From contig NZ_FNZM01000001.1 in the NCBI RefSeq assembly GCF_900109265.1, positions 467,530-531,529 of the forward strand: DNA of 64,000 bases, in the 5' to 3' direction. Below, piece after piece: positions 41,110 through 49,921 of this stretch (position 1 is its first letter; every line of letters begins with the position of its first letter). This stretch comes from Paraburkholderia tropica. Its GTDB lineage: Bacteria > Pseudomonadota > Gammaproteobacteria > Burkholderiales > Burkholderiaceae. Below the pieces are notes generated by a model that worked only from the letters and a program-made list of their open reading frames with translations, was not told the origin of the DNA and did not search any database. Both the position numbers and the translations under genes were made by a program.

Positions 41110-43188
41110 CTAGCGCCGCCGCAGGTGCCGGTAGACGGTATTGCGCGCGAGCCCGAGCTCGCGCGCCGCGGCGGACACGTTGCCGCTGTGGCGCGACAGC
41201 GCGTCGTCGATCAGATGCGCTTGCCAGTCGGCCAGACGTTCGGGGCGCGCGTCGCCGTTGTCGTCGCGCGTGTCTTGTGCGTGCGCATGGCGGCGATGCG
41301 CGGATTCATCGGCGTGGACGGATGTTCGTACCGACTCCGACTCCGACTCCGACTCCGACTCCGACTCCGAAGCAGACCCAGACCCAGACCCAGACCCAGA
41401 CTCAGACGCGCAATCGGCAAGCAGATCCTCGGGCAGATGCACGATGTCGATGGCGTCTTCGCCCTCGGCGAGAATCGCGGCCGTGCGCAGCACATTGGCG
41501 AGCTGGCGCAGATTGCCCGGCCAGCGGCAGCGCGCGAAACACGCGCGCACGGCAGGTGTCAGGCGCGTGGGCGCGTCGGGTGCCTCGGCGCGCACGCGCG
41601 CGAGCACGCGGGCGATGAGCGCGTCGAGATCGCTGCGCTCGGCGAGCGGCGGCAGCGTCACGGCGAGCCCGTTGATGCGGTAATAGAGATCTTCGCGGAA
41701 GCTGCCTTCGGCGATCATCGCGCGCAGATCGCGGTGCGTCGCGCAGACGATGCGCAGATCGACCGGCACCGCCCGCGCCCCGCCGAGCGGCACGACCGCG
41801 CGCTCCTGCAGCACGCGCATCAGGCGCACTTGCTGGGCGAGCGGCATGTCGCCGATTTCATCGAGAAACAGCGTGCCGCCGTGCGCCTGCACGATCTTGC
41901 CGGGACTGCCGCGCCGCCGCGCGCCGGTGAACGCGCCTTCCTCGTAACCGAACAGTTCGGCTTCGATCAGCGAGTCGGGCAGCGCCGCGCAATTGAGCGC
42001 GACGAAGGGCGCGTCGCGCCGCGGCGAATCCTGATGCAGCGCCCGTGCGAGCCATTCCTTGCCGGTGCCGGTGCGGCCGAGCACGAGCACGGCGATGTCG
42101 CGGCCGCGCACGCGCGCGACGCGTTGAAGCACGGCGGACACGCGCGCGTCGCCGCTGTCGAGATCGGCGAGCGTCGGCTGCCAGGCCGTTTCGGCGACGC
42201 GTGCGCTCGCGGGCGCGGGCCGTGCGATATCGCGCGCGGCTTGTGCGGCCTGCGCGGGGTTCGACGCGCTTGCGGACTGGCCGAACGACGGCGCGCCGAA
42301 CGCCGAAGCGCCCAACGTGCCACGCGCGACCACGCGCACGCCGCTCGGCAGCGTGAGCGTGACGGGCTCGCCACGCGCGCGGGCGAGCTGCTGCATGAAA
42401 GCGGCGAAGGGCTGGCCGAACAGCGCGTCGAAGCCGCGCGATTGCAGGGTGGCGAGCGGCGAGCCGAACTGGAACAGCGCACTGCGGTTCGCGCACAGCA
42501 GCGTGCCGTCCTGCGCGAAGGCGGCGAGGCCTTCATAGAGCGTGCCGATGAACTCCGCGCGCGCATGAAATTGCAGCCGCACGGCATCGGCGAACTCGAT
42601 GTTGAACAGATGGTTCTCGATCATTTGCGCCGACATCCGCACGAGCGCGAGCGTGTGCTTGTGAAAGCCGCGCGATTCGCCGCTCACGTCGAGCGCACCG
42701 AGCGTGCGGCCCCACGGATCGGCGATCGGCGCGCACGAGCAGGTGAGGATGTGGTTCGCGCGCAGGAAGTGCTCGCCCGCATGGACGATGGTCGGCTGGG
42801 CGTCGACGAGCGCCGTGCCGATCGCGTTGGTGCCGCGGTCGCGCTCCGCCCACGAGACGCCCGGACGCAGCGCCACGCGCCGCGCTTTCTCGACGAAATC
42901 GGTATCGCCGAGACTGTGCAGGATCACGCCGTTGCGGTCGGTGAGCACCACCATGCTTTCGGTATCGACGATCTGCGCGTGCAGCGCGTCCATCACGGGC
43001 CGCGCCTGATGGTAGAGCGTGCGATTCGCGTCGAGCAGGTCGCGCAGGTCCGCGCCGCCGAGCGGCTGGAAGTCGGGCGCTTCGCCCGCGCGCAGGCCGA
43101 GCGCCAGCGAGCGCGCATGCGCCTGGGCGATCGTGTCCGCGCGCGCCGCCTCGGGCGGCTTGACGGTGACGGAGGGGCGTCGGGTCAC
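41110..43188 (-). CDS. Sigma-54-dependent activator, AcoR type
   Basis: 692 residues. Seen: N-terminal GAF/sensor region (about 60-240) with GVSWAERDRGTNAIGTALVD and HILTCSCAPIADPWGR, the AcoR signature; AAA+ domain with Walker A GRTGTGKEW (about 372), GAFTGA intact as EEGAFTGARRRG (about 417), Walker B GGTLFLDEIGDMP; C-terminal Fis helix with HSGNVSAAARELGLARNTVY. A Ser/Glu-Ser/Gly repeat linker (about 594-619) joins AAA+ and DNA-binding parts. Start GTG at 43188 with GGAG 6 bases upstream; the frame runs to 43389 but the extra part is not homologous. Usual targets are acetoin or alcohol oxidation genes; none is adjacent. Confidence 0.92.
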   Translation of the reverse strand: MTRRPSVTVKPPEAARADTIAQAHARSLALGLRAGEAPDFQPLGGADLRDLLDANRTLYHQARPVMDALHAQIVDTESMVVLTDRNGVILHSLGDTDFVEKARRVALRPGVSWAERDRGTNAIGTALVDAQPTIVHAGEHFLRANHILTCSCAPIADPWGRTLGALDVSGESRGFHKHTLALVRMSAQMIENHLFNIEFADAVRLQFHARAEFIGTLYEGLAAFAQDGTLLCANRSALFQFGSPLATLQSRGFDALFGQPFAAFMQQLARARGEPVTLTLPSGVRVVARGTLGASAFGAPSFGQSASASNPAQAAQAARDIARPAPASARVAETAWQPTLADLDSGDARVSAVLQRVARVRGRDIAVLVLGRTGTGKEWLARALHQDSPRRDAPFVALNCAALPDSLIEAELFGYEEGAFTGARRRGSPGKIVQAHGGTLFLDEIGDMPLAQQVRLMRVLQERAVVPLGGARAVPVDLRIVCATHRDLRAMIAEGSFREDLYYRINGLAVTLPPLAERSDLDALIARVLARVRAEAPDAPTRLTPAVRACFARCRWPGNLRQLANVLRTAAILAEGEDAIDIVHLPEDLLADCASESGSGSGSGSASESESESESESESVRTSVHADESAHRRHAHAQDTRDDNGDARPERLADWQAHLIDDALSRHSGNVSAAARELGLARNTVYRHLRRR
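41332..41407. repeat. Hexanucleotide microsatellite inside the sigma-54 activator gene
   Basis: Six copies of CCGACT (41332-41367), then four of CAGACC and one CAGACT (from 41373). On the minus strand this encodes alternating Ser-Glu and Ser-Gly. Copy-number change would lengthen or shorten the linker in frame. Confidence 0.92.
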
Positions 43189-43517
43189 TCGTGTCTCCAA
43201 TCTTGTGTGGCTGCGCTGCGCCGCAACAAGCCGGCGCGCGCCGTGATGCCTCGCCTCATGGTACAGGAAGGCGCGCGCGCGCCACATCGGGGCGAATCCG
43301 GGCGTTTCGGCGCATAGGGATGGCCGGTTTGTGCCGAGGGGAGCGCGGCCCGCACGCGCCGCTTGTCGCTGCTTGCTGCTGTTTGCCACTGCTTGCCTTT
43401 ATGCGCGCGAGTGCCAGGATAAAGGAAGGGATGCGTCTCGCGCGCGTTCCGGCGGCGGCGCAGCGGGTGGTGGGCGGATGGATGTCGGGCCGTCGCGGCT
43501 CCCTAGGGGAGTGCGTC
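43189..43517. other. Intergenic region, no gene seen
   Basis: 329 bases between the sigma-54 activator and the small membrane protein. Open frames here are extensions of neighbours. No clear hairpin or -24/-12 promoter. Confidence 0.35.
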
Positions 43518-43736
43518 ATGGTCTATGGCGAATTCAGGATCCTGGTGGCGGCGCTCGCCGTCTTCGTCGCGCTGGCGGGTCTCGCGGCAGCGATTCACGG
43601 TCTGCTCTTCGACAGGCACGACTTCGTGGTCTACGGCATGGCGACGGTCGGGGGCGGCATCGCCGTGTTCGTCGCCATGCTGACCGTGCATCCGAAGGAT
43701 CTCGAGATCGAGCATCGCCAGCATCGCGAGTCGTGA
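43518..43736 (+). CDS. Small two-helix membrane protein
   Basis: 72 residues: two membrane segments, FRILVAALAVFVALAGLAAA and VVYGMATVGGGIAVFVAML, and a charged tail KDLEIEHRQHRES. GGAG 6 bases before the ATG supports this start. No family recognised. Its stop codon lies in a 15-bp tandem repeat. Confidence 0.68.
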   Translation: MVYGEFRILVAALAVFVALAGLAAAIHGLLFDRHDFVVYGMATVGGGIAVFVAMLTVHPKDLEIEHRQHRES

Positions 43737-43755
43737 CGTTGCGAGTCGTCACGTT
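43726..43755. repeat. 15-bp tandem repeat across a stop codon
   Basis: GCGAGTCGTGACGTT (43726-43740) is followed by GCGAGTCGTCACGTT (43741-43755), one substitution. The TGA in the first copy is the stop of the small membrane protein. Confidence 0.75.
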
Positions 43756-44106
43756 GCACTGGCGCGCGACGATCGTTGCGATGCAGCATGCGCCCGCACG
43801 GAGCCGGCGCGGGAGCGGGCGTGTGCGCGTGCAACCCGACGCGATCCTGAATGCGATGCTGCACGCGCCAACGCTCGCAGCGGCAGCGGCAAGAATCGGG
43901 CCGCGACGAAGGTTTCGCCCGTGTGACAAAGTCGACCTTGCAGGCCGCAGGAAGTGTCCTACAGTGAATCCAATCAACCGCCGCAAACGTGTCGCGCAAG
44001 ACGGCACCCGCGGCGGTCGGTGTTTTGACCCGCGCGCAAGCCGTGGAGGAGCAACGTAGCGTGACGATGGCGCGGCCCGCAGACCCTCTCAACCTGAGGC
44101 ATTCCC
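43737..44106. other. Intergenic region, no gene seen
   Basis: 370 bases with the second copy of the 15-bp repeat and a 7-bp hairpin CGCCCGC / GCGGGCG near 43791-43822. Presumably holds the promoter of the DUF1488 gene. Confidence 0.35.
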
Positions 44107-44400
44107 ATGCAGATCCAGTTTCCGAATGAAGTCCCTGAGTACTCGGGACGCGCACTGACGTTGGCGTTTCCGGCGATGATCGATGGGGAGAGGGTCGAAT
44201 GTACGATCACGGCGGCGGCGCTCGAGGATCACTACGGCGCGGCGTCGACGCGCGCCGAGGACATGCTCGACGCCTTCGACCATCATCGCGAGAACATCGA
44301 GGCGGTCGCGCGCCGGCTGCTCTCGGAAACCCGCGCGCAGTGCCTGACGCTGCGCAGCGGCTACGTGCGTTTCGTGCAGGCGCACGGGATGCTGTCTTGA
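44107..44400 (+). CDS. DUF1488 family protein
   Basis: 97 residues, soluble. Seen: MQIQFPNEVPEYSGRALTLAFPAMIDGERV reduced to key blocks MQIQFPN and FPAMIDGERVECTITAAALE, then DHYGA and FDHHRENIEAVARRLLSE, the DUF1488 order of beta-hairpin plus C-terminal helices. Length is typical (about 90). Function unknown. A terminator follows at 44483. Confidence 0.88.
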   Translation: MQIQFPNEVPEYSGRALTLAFPAMIDGERVECTITAAALEDHYGAASTRAEDMLDAFDHHRENIEAVARRLLSETRAQCLTLRSGYVRFVQAHGMLS

Positions 44401-44482
44401 GCGCTCGATGTTTGATTGATGCCTGAATAATGCGCTGAAATCCACGCGCAACGCCGGAGATCACGTTCCGGCGACTCACTAC

Positions 44483-44516
44483 GCCACGCGCCCGCCGGAC
44501 GGGCGCGTGGCCGTTT
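44483..44516. terminator. Hairpin terminator between convergent genes
   Basis: GCCACGCGCCCG-CCGGA-CGGGCGCGTGGC followed by CGTTTT. It lies between the DUF1488 stop (+) and the cytochrome b561 stop (-) and may serve both. Confidence 0.75.
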
Positions 44517-44528
44517 TCGGACCCCGCC

Positions 44529-45062
44529 TCAGATCATGCGGCGCAGCGTGTTGTCGCGGAACACCAGATGGTGCGCGATGGCCGCGAGTGCATGCAGGCC
44601 GATCACCCAGTAGAACGCGTTGCCGATGAGTTCGTGCGCACCTTTCAGGAACTGGCGCGCAACGGGGTCGGCGCCCACGAGCACGATCTGCAGGTCGATG
44701 CCCGCAAGCGTGACCGGGCGGCCGCCGGCGTTGATCATCAGAATGCCGAGCAGCGGCTGCACGAAGATAAACAGATAGAGCGCCAGATGCACGAGCCGCG
44801 AGAGGAAGGTGAGCACGCGATTCGAGTCGATGTCTTGCGGCGCGCCGTGCCAGAGCCGCCACAGGAGCCGCAGCACGGCGAGCGCGAGTACCAGCGTGCC
44901 GCACCAGAAGTGCACGTTGCTCCAGAACGCGCGGCTGTCCGAGCCTTTCGGGCCGCGTATTTCGATCGCCAGATAGGCCAGTGCGACGAGCAGGAAAATG
45001 ACCCAGTGAAAGAAGATGGCGGGCTTCGAATAGCGTTCGGCGGCGGCGGGGTAACTGGCCAC
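44529..45062 (-). CDS. Cytochrome b561
   Basis: 177-residue inner-membrane diheme cytochrome that oxidises quinol, as E. coli CybB. Seen: four membrane helices with histidines at the expected places: FHWVIFLLVALAYLAIEI (helix 1 His), HFWCGTLVLALAVLRLLWR, LVHLALYLFIFVQPLLGILM and GLHALAAIAHHLVFRD (helix 4 His pair). GTG start with AAAGGAG 6 bases upstream. Monocistronic. Could act in superoxide:quinone oxidation as shown for CybB; not testable here. Confidence 0.92.
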   Translation of the reverse strand: MASYPAAAERYSKPAIFFHWVIFLLVALAYLAIEIRGPKGSDSRAFWSNVHFWCGTLVLALAVLRLLWRLWHGAPQDIDSNRVLTFLSRLVHLALYLFIFVQPLLGILMINAGGRPVTLAGIDLQIVLVGADPVARQFLKGAHELIGNAFYWVIGLHALAAIAHHLVFRDNTLRRMI

Positions 45063-45207
45063 GGGCGGCTCCTTTGTGCGGGGATCGTTCTGGTGTGAAT
45101 TCCCTATGATAAGTAGCCAGCGCGATGGCGTGCGGCTGCATGACCGTTTAGCTTGATGTGGCTACCGGCGAGTGGTCTCTAAGCGCCGCGCCGCGCGGAC
45201 GTAAACG

Positions 45208-45239
45208 CGAAACGGGCGGCCCCGAGGCCGCCCGTTTCG
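45208..45239. terminator. Hairpin terminator near the purine permease gene
   Basis: 14-bp stem CGAAACGGGCGGCC-CCGA-GGCCGCCCGTTTCG. It follows the minus-strand permease stop at 45315 by 75 bases. T-runs are short, so strength is moderate. Confidence 0.6.
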
Positions 45240-45314
45240 TTTCGCGCTGAACACGTGCAACAGCCGCCGCGCGTTACGCGGCTGACCGGGCCCGCGTCGC
45301 CGGTGTCATCAGCG

Positions 45315-46616
45315 TTATTCGCCGCCGAGGTAGAAGTAGCGGAACAGGAACACCGCCGCGATGATCCAGACGATCAGGCGCACGTCGCGCAGACGGCCCG
45401 TCAGCAGCTTCAGGCCCGCGTACGAGATGAAGCCGAACGCGACGCCATTGGCGATCGAGTACGTGAACGGCATCGCCAGCGCGGTGAGCGCGGCGGGCAC
45501 GACTTCGGTGGCGTCGTCCCAGGGCAGGTCGGCGAGTTCGCGCAGCATCAGGCACGAAACGTAGAGCAGCGCCGGCGCGGTTGCGTAGGCGGGCACCACG
45601 CCCGCGAGCGGCGCGACGAACAGGCAGGCGAGGAACAGCACGGCCACGGTCAGCGCGGTCATGCCCGTGCGGCCGCCCGCCTGCACGCCCGAGGCGCTTT
45701 CGATGTACGCCGTCGTCGACGAGGTGCCGAGCACCGAACCCGCGAGAATCGCGGTGCTGTCCGCGAGCAGCGCGCGGTTCAGACGGTGCATCTTGCCGTG
45801 CACGAGCAGGCCCGCGCGGTTCGCGACGCCCATCAGCGTGCCGGTCGCGTCGAACAGTTCGACGAGGAAGAACACCAGCACGACGTTCAGGATGCCGGTC
45901 GAGAGCGCGCCCTTGATGTCGAGTTGCAGGAAGGTCGGCGCGATCGAGGGCGGCGCCGAGAAGATGCCGTGGAACTGGTTGCCGCCGAAGAAGAACGACA
46001 GAACCGTCACGCCCACGATGCCGATCAGGATCGCGCCGCGCACCTTGAGCACGTCGAGCGTCACGATCACGAAGAAGCCGATGATCGCGAGAATCGTGTG
46101 CGGGTCGTGCAGATTGCCGAGCGAGACCAGCGTGGCCGGATTGCCGACGATCACGCCCGAGGTCTTCAGCGAAATGATCGCGAGGAACAGGCCGATACCC
46201 GAGGTGATCGCCACCCGCAGCGAGTGCGGAATCCCGTTGATGATCGCCTCGCGCACGCGCAGCAGCGTGACGATGAAGAACAGGCAGCCCGAGATGAACA
46301 CGGCGCCGAGCGCGGCTTGCCACGTGAAGCCCATCCCCTTGACCACCGCGTACGCGAAGTACGCGTTCAGGCCCATGCCGGGCGCGAGTGCGATCGGATA
46401 GTTCGCGTACAGGCCCATGACGATCGACGCGAGCGCCGCGACGAGGCAGGTGGCGACGAACACCGATTCCTTCGGCATGCCGGCGTCGCCGAGAATCGCC
46501 GGGTTCACGAAGATGATGTAGGCCATCGTGAGGAAGGTGGTGATGCCGGCGAGCACTTCGGTGCGCAGGTTCGTGCCTGCCTCTTCGAAGCCGAAATAGC
46601 GTTTGATGGCGTCCAT
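45315..46616 (-). CDS. NCS2 family purine permease (AzgA/PbuG/GhxP type)
   Basis: 433-residue inner-membrane proton symporter for adenine, guanine or hypoxanthine. Seen: FEEAGTNLRTEVLAGITTFL and MAYIIFVNPAIL at the start, APGMGLNAYFAYAVV (about 78-92), the COG2252-specific VELFDATGTLMGVANRAG (about 267-284) and GTSSTTAYIESASGVQAGGR (about 315-334), all strong matches to the AzgA subfamily. No riboswitch or PurR box evident, only a short inverted repeat upstream at 46734-46745. Monocistronic. Confidence 0.94.
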   Translation of the reverse strand: MDAIKRYFGFEEAGTNLRTEVLAGITTFLTMAYIIFVNPAILGDAGMPKESVFVATCLVAALASIVMGLYANYPIALAPGMGLNAYFAYAVVKGMGFTWQAALGAVFISGCLFFIVTLLRVREAIINGIPHSLRVAITSGIGLFLAIISLKTSGVIVGNPATLVSLGNLHDPHTILAIIGFFVIVTLDVLKVRGAILIGIVGVTVLSFFFGGNQFHGIFSAPPSIAPTFLQLDIKGALSTGILNVVLVFFLVELFDATGTLMGVANRAGLLVHGKMHRLNRALLADSTAILAGSVLGTSSTTAYIESASGVQAGGRTGMTALTVAVLFLACLFVAPLAGVVPAYATAPALLYVSCLMLRELADLPWDDATEVVPAALTALAMPFTYSIANGVAFGFISYAGLKLLTGRLRDVRLIVWIIAAVFLFRYFYLGGE

Positions 46617-47114
46617 GAAGGTTGGCCCTTGAGAATCGAGCGGTTGATTTGTTGTTGGGATCGGCGTCGGCGGACGGGCGGCGGGGCGCGTCCGGATCGC
46701 GCGGATCGTGTGGTTGAAGCGGTTACGGGCGGGATTGTAAACAATTGTCCGCGCCGCGCAGCAATGCGTTTACGAAACGCGTGGAAGCGCTGCAACAGTG
46801 CGTGCTGTAAGGATAGAAAGGGATGCGCGCGCAACTTCCGTGCGGCGGGGGAAACGGGTCGGGGTCCGCGTGTATCGGAGCGCGTCGGAGCGTGTCGTCG
46901 CGTACCGGCGGGTATTGGCGCGTCATGCGGTGAAGATCGTCAGGCGGTGCGCGCGGACAAACGCGATCGCACGGCAGTCGCGAAATCAACGATTCCGGAC
47001 ACAAATTTCACGCGCCGGTCGGCCTTTGAGGGGCAGACCGTCATACCCGCCGGGAGCGGGTCCGGCGCGCGCGTGCGGCGGCGCGCCTGCTCCTGTTTTC
47101 TTCCGGGCGCTTGC
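46617..47114. other. Intergenic region, no gene seen
   Basis: 498 bases between the purine permease start and the DUF4148 stop. It holds ATTGT-AA-ACAAT (46734-46745), partly overlapping ACAATTGT, which could be an operator of the permease promoter. Open frames are Arg-rich shadows. Confidence 0.4.
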
Positions 47115-47378
47115 TTACTGCGCCGATTGCGGCATGACGCCCGCTGCGTGCGCCGCGCGGCGTTGCGCGACGATGGCACCCGCGCGTTGCGCGTTTTCGG
47201 GGTAGTCGATCCAGTCGAGCGGATCGTAGCCCGCGGCGCGCCACTCGGCGAGATCCGCGCGCACCTGCGCGCGTGTCATCGGCTGCGCGGGGTTGTAGCT
47301 CTGCGCCGAGGCCGGCAGCGAAGCGAAGCAGCACGCGGCGGCGAATACGCCGACCGCGGCACGTGTGACGGTGTTCAT
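47115..47378 (-). CDS. DUF4148 family exported protein
   Basis: 87 residues. Signal peptide with MNTVTRAAVGVFAAACCFAS and cleavage after ASA; core MTRAQVRADLAEWRAAGYDP and LDWIDYPENAQRAGAI matches the member at 38461 residue by residue in the central block. AAGG is about 10 bases before the ATG. Role unknown. Confidence 0.9.
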   Translation of the reverse strand: MNTVTRAAVGVFAAACCFASLPASAQSYNPAQPMTRAQVRADLAEWRAAGYDPLDWIDYPENAQRAGAIVAQRRAAHAAGVMPQSAQ

Positions 47379-47479
47379 GATGAAGCCTTTCGTATTAGGG
47401 ATAACCCTTAAAAGTATAGACGGTATCCCGATAATCGAAAGGTGCGATTGAGTCTGTGTGTTATGCCGCGTGCATGGAT

Positions 47480-48481
47480 TCAGCCCCGCCCCGCGGCGCG
47501 TTCGCGCGATTGGCGGTATTCGCCGGGACGCATGCCGGTCCACTTGCGGAAGGCGCGGTGAAAGGCGCTCGGCTCGGCGAAGCCGACGGCGGCCGCCACG
47601 TCGGCGACCGCGCGCGCGGGGTCTTGCAGCGCCGCGAGCGCGAGGTCGCGGCGCAGTTCGTCCTTGATCGTCTGGCAGCTGTGGCCTTCCTGATGCAGCC
47701 GCCGCCGCAGCGTCGCGGGCGCGACGTTGAGCAGCCGCGCGATGGCGTCGGCGTCCGGCCACGCGCTCACGGGCAGGGCGCGCAGCGCCCGCCGCACGCG
47801 CGCCGCGAACGCGCCCGGATTGCGATACTTGACGACGAAATTGCCCGGCGCGTTGCGCAGAAACGCGCGCGCGGAACCGGCGGTCTGGATCACCGGCAGG
47901 TCGAGAAACGCGGGCGCGAGGTCGAACCACGACCCGGCTTGATCGAAGCCGATGTCGTCGCAGATCATCGACTGGTATTCGTGCGCGTTCGCGGGCGGCG
48001 CGCAGCGAAAGCGCGCCGCCACCACCGGAATGCGCCGCCCGACCAGCCAGCTCAGCAAGCCGTAGACGAGGATGAACCACGTCGCGTACGCGAACATCGC
48101 GGGCGGCCGCGTGCCCGCGCGATGGACGAGCGTGACGCGCACGCGCGTGGCGTCGATGTCGATCTCGCCCGCGAGGTCGTCGAGCACGAGGCGCATGAAG
48201 TGGACGGCGCGCTGCAGCGCCTGGCGGCCCGTGCGTGCGCCGAGCGCCGCGTGCGTCATGGCGACGAAGCTGCCGCTTTTCATGGCGTGCGTGTCCTGGC
48301 CGAAGAATTCGTCGTCGAGCGCGCGCGCGATGCCCGACCACAGCGCGCCGTATTGCGCCGCGCTCACGCGGGCGCGCGGCGCGTCGAGCAGGTCCGCGCC
48401 GATACCCGCCGCGTCGAGCACCGGCGACACATCGAGCCCCTGGGCGCGCGCGAGCGCCAGCGTCTCGTTGACGAGACTCAT
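47480..48481 (-). CDS. AraC family transcriptional regulator (OruR/MmsR-like position)
   Basis: 333 residues. Seen: N-terminal AraC-type effector domain of the 'arabinose-binding domain' kind (QYGALWSGIARALDDEFFGQ, MRLVLDDLAGEIDI) and C-terminal double helix-turn-helix: DADAIARLLNVAPATLRRRL and VADVAAAVGFAEPSAFHRAF ending with KWTGMRPGEYRQ. Divergent from the acyl-CoA dehydrogenase operon with 258 bases between starts. Known: AraC/XylS regulator MmsR activates valine catabolism genes in Pseudomonas; by position this protein may do the same for the neighbouring operon. Start ATG 48481; the upstream in-frame part lacks homology. Confidence 0.88.
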   Translation of the reverse strand: MSLVNETLALARAQGLDVSPVLDAAGIGADLLDAPRARVSAAQYGALWSGIARALDDEFFGQDTHAMKSGSFVAMTHAALGARTGRQALQRAVHFMRLVLDDLAGEIDIDATRVRVTLVHRAGTRPPAMFAYATWFILVYGLLSWLVGRRIPVVAARFRCAPPANAHEYQSMICDDIGFDQAGSWFDLAPAFLDLPVIQTAGSARAFLRNAPGNFVVKYRNPGAFAARVRRALRALPVSAWPDADAIARLLNVAPATLRRRLHQEGHSCQTIKDELRRDLALAALQDPARAVADVAAAVGFAEPSAFHRAFRKWTGMRPGEYRQSRERAAGRG

Positions 48482-48739
48482 CGCGATCGTGCCTTTCTCG
48501 CTCACTCTGCTGGTTTTCCCTGACTGCAAGGACTGGCCTCCGGTGGGGTTGTCGCAGACGATATGGTAAATCCGCTCAGTCAGTTTGATCGTGGCGGGCA
48601 TCGAATGCCGGTGCGCCGATGCCTAAACTTTTCGCGAGCCTTGCAGTGGTGCGCAGCCGGGGCCACAGTGGCAACGAGGCTGTGAGCGACGCCGATGCGC
48701 GCCACGCGCCGCACGGCACGAGACATGAAGGGGACAAAC

Positions 48740-49873
48740 ATGGACGAGTTCTACACCGAAGATCAGCGCATGATCCGCGACGCCGCGCGCGATTTCGCGA
48801 CCGAGCGCCTCGCGCCCCACGCGGCGCAATGGGACCGCGACGGCAAGCTGCCCGACGACGTCGTCGCGCAACTGGGCGAACTGGGTTTGCTCGGCATGAT
48901 CGTGCCGCAGGAGCAGGGCGGTTCGTACACCGATTACGTGGCCTACGCGCTGGCGATGGAAGAGATCGCCGCCGGCTGCGCCTCGTGCGCCACGCTCATG
49001 AGCGTGCACAACTCAGTGGGCTGCGGGCCGATCCTCCAGTACGGCACCGACGCGCAGAAGGACCGCTGGCTCGCGAAGCTCGCGAGCGGCGAGATGATCG
49101 GCGCGTTCTGCCTGACCGAGCCGCAGGCCGGTTCCGAGGCGAACAATCTGCGCACGCGCGCCGAGCTGCGCGACGGCCAGTGGGTGCTCAACGGCAACAA
49201 GCAGTTCGTGACCAACGGCGCGCGCGCGAGCCTCGCGATCGTGTTCGCGGTCACCGACCCGGACGCGGGCAAGCGCGGCATTTCCGCGTTCGTCGTGCCC
49301 ACGGATACGCCCGGTTTCAACGTCGGGCCGCCCGAAAAGAAGATGGGCATTCGCGCCTCGGACACCTGTCCGATCACCTTCACCGATTGCGCGATTCCCG
49401 AAGCGAACCTGCTCGGCCAGCGCGGCGAGGGCCTGAAAATCGCGCTGTCGAATCTCGAAGGCGGGCGCATCGGCATCGCGGCGCAGGCGCTCGGCATCGC
49501 GCGCGCGGCCTTCGATGCGGCGCGCGCCTATGCGCACGAACGCGTGCAGTTCGGCGAGCCGCTCATCAAGCATCAGAGCGTGGCCAACATGCTGGCGGAC
49601 ATGCATACGCGCCTCAACGCCGCGCGCCATCTCGTGCATCACGCGGCGCGTCTGCGCACGCTCGGCAAGCCGTGTTTGTCGGAGGCGTCGCAAGCCAAGC
49701 TCTACGCCTCGGAAATGGCCGAAGAAGTGTGCTCGCACGCCATTCAGATTCACGGCGGCTACGGTTTTCTCAACGACTATCCGGTCGAGCGTCATTACCG
49801 CGACGCGCGCATCACGCAGATTTACGAAGGCACGAGCGAAGTGCAGCGCATGGTGATCGCGCGGCAGCTTTGA
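48740..49873 (+). CDS. Acyl-CoA dehydrogenase, predicted isobutyryl-CoA dehydrogenase
   Basis: 377-residue FAD enzyme. Seen: [34 protein letters not shown], and the C-terminal catalytic base Glu363 in [20 protein letters not shown], as in short-chain and branched-chain dehydrogenases but unlike the isovaleryl enzyme in this window. Operon partners (enoyl-CoA hydratase and 3-hydroxyisobutyryl-CoA hydrolase) suggest isobutyryl-CoA to methacrylyl-CoA in valine breakdown. Electrons go to ETF. Start at ATG 48740; an alternative ATG is at 48725. First gene of a four-gene operon. Confidence 0.9.
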   Translation: MDEFYTEDQRMIRDAARDFATERLAPHAAQWDRDGKLPDDVVAQLGELGLLGMIVPQEQGGSYTDYVAYALAMEEIAAGCASCATLMSVHNSVGCGPILQYGTDAQKDRWLAKLASGEMIGAFCLTEPQAGSEANNLRTRAELRDGQWVLNGNKQFVTNGARASLAIVFAVTDPDAGKRGISAFVVPTDTPGFNVGPPEKKMGIRASDTCPITFTDCAIPEANLLGQRGEGLKIALSNLEGGRIGIAAQALGIARAAFDAARAYAHERVQFGEPLIKHQSVANMLADMHTRLNAARHLVHHAARLRTLGKPCLSEASQAKLYASEMAEEVCSHAIQIHGGYGFLNDYPVERHYRDARITQIYEGTSEVQRMVIARQL

Positions 49874-49921
49874 AGATGGAAAGGATGGCTAAATAAATAA
49901 CGATAGCAACTGGAGACGACG

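Noticed and set aside
41332..41407. Possible CRISPR array because of regular short repeats
   Set aside because: Units are 6 bp with no spacers and lie in frame inside a coding region.
46734..46748. PurR-type operator for the purine permease
   Set aside because: The ATTGTAAACAAT repeat lacks the ACGCAAACGTTTGCGT core. It remains only an unassigned inverted repeat.
45255..47411. 718-codon plus-strand open frame
   Set aside because: Antisense to the purine permease and a DUF4148 gene; composition is Arg/Glu/His-rich shadow.
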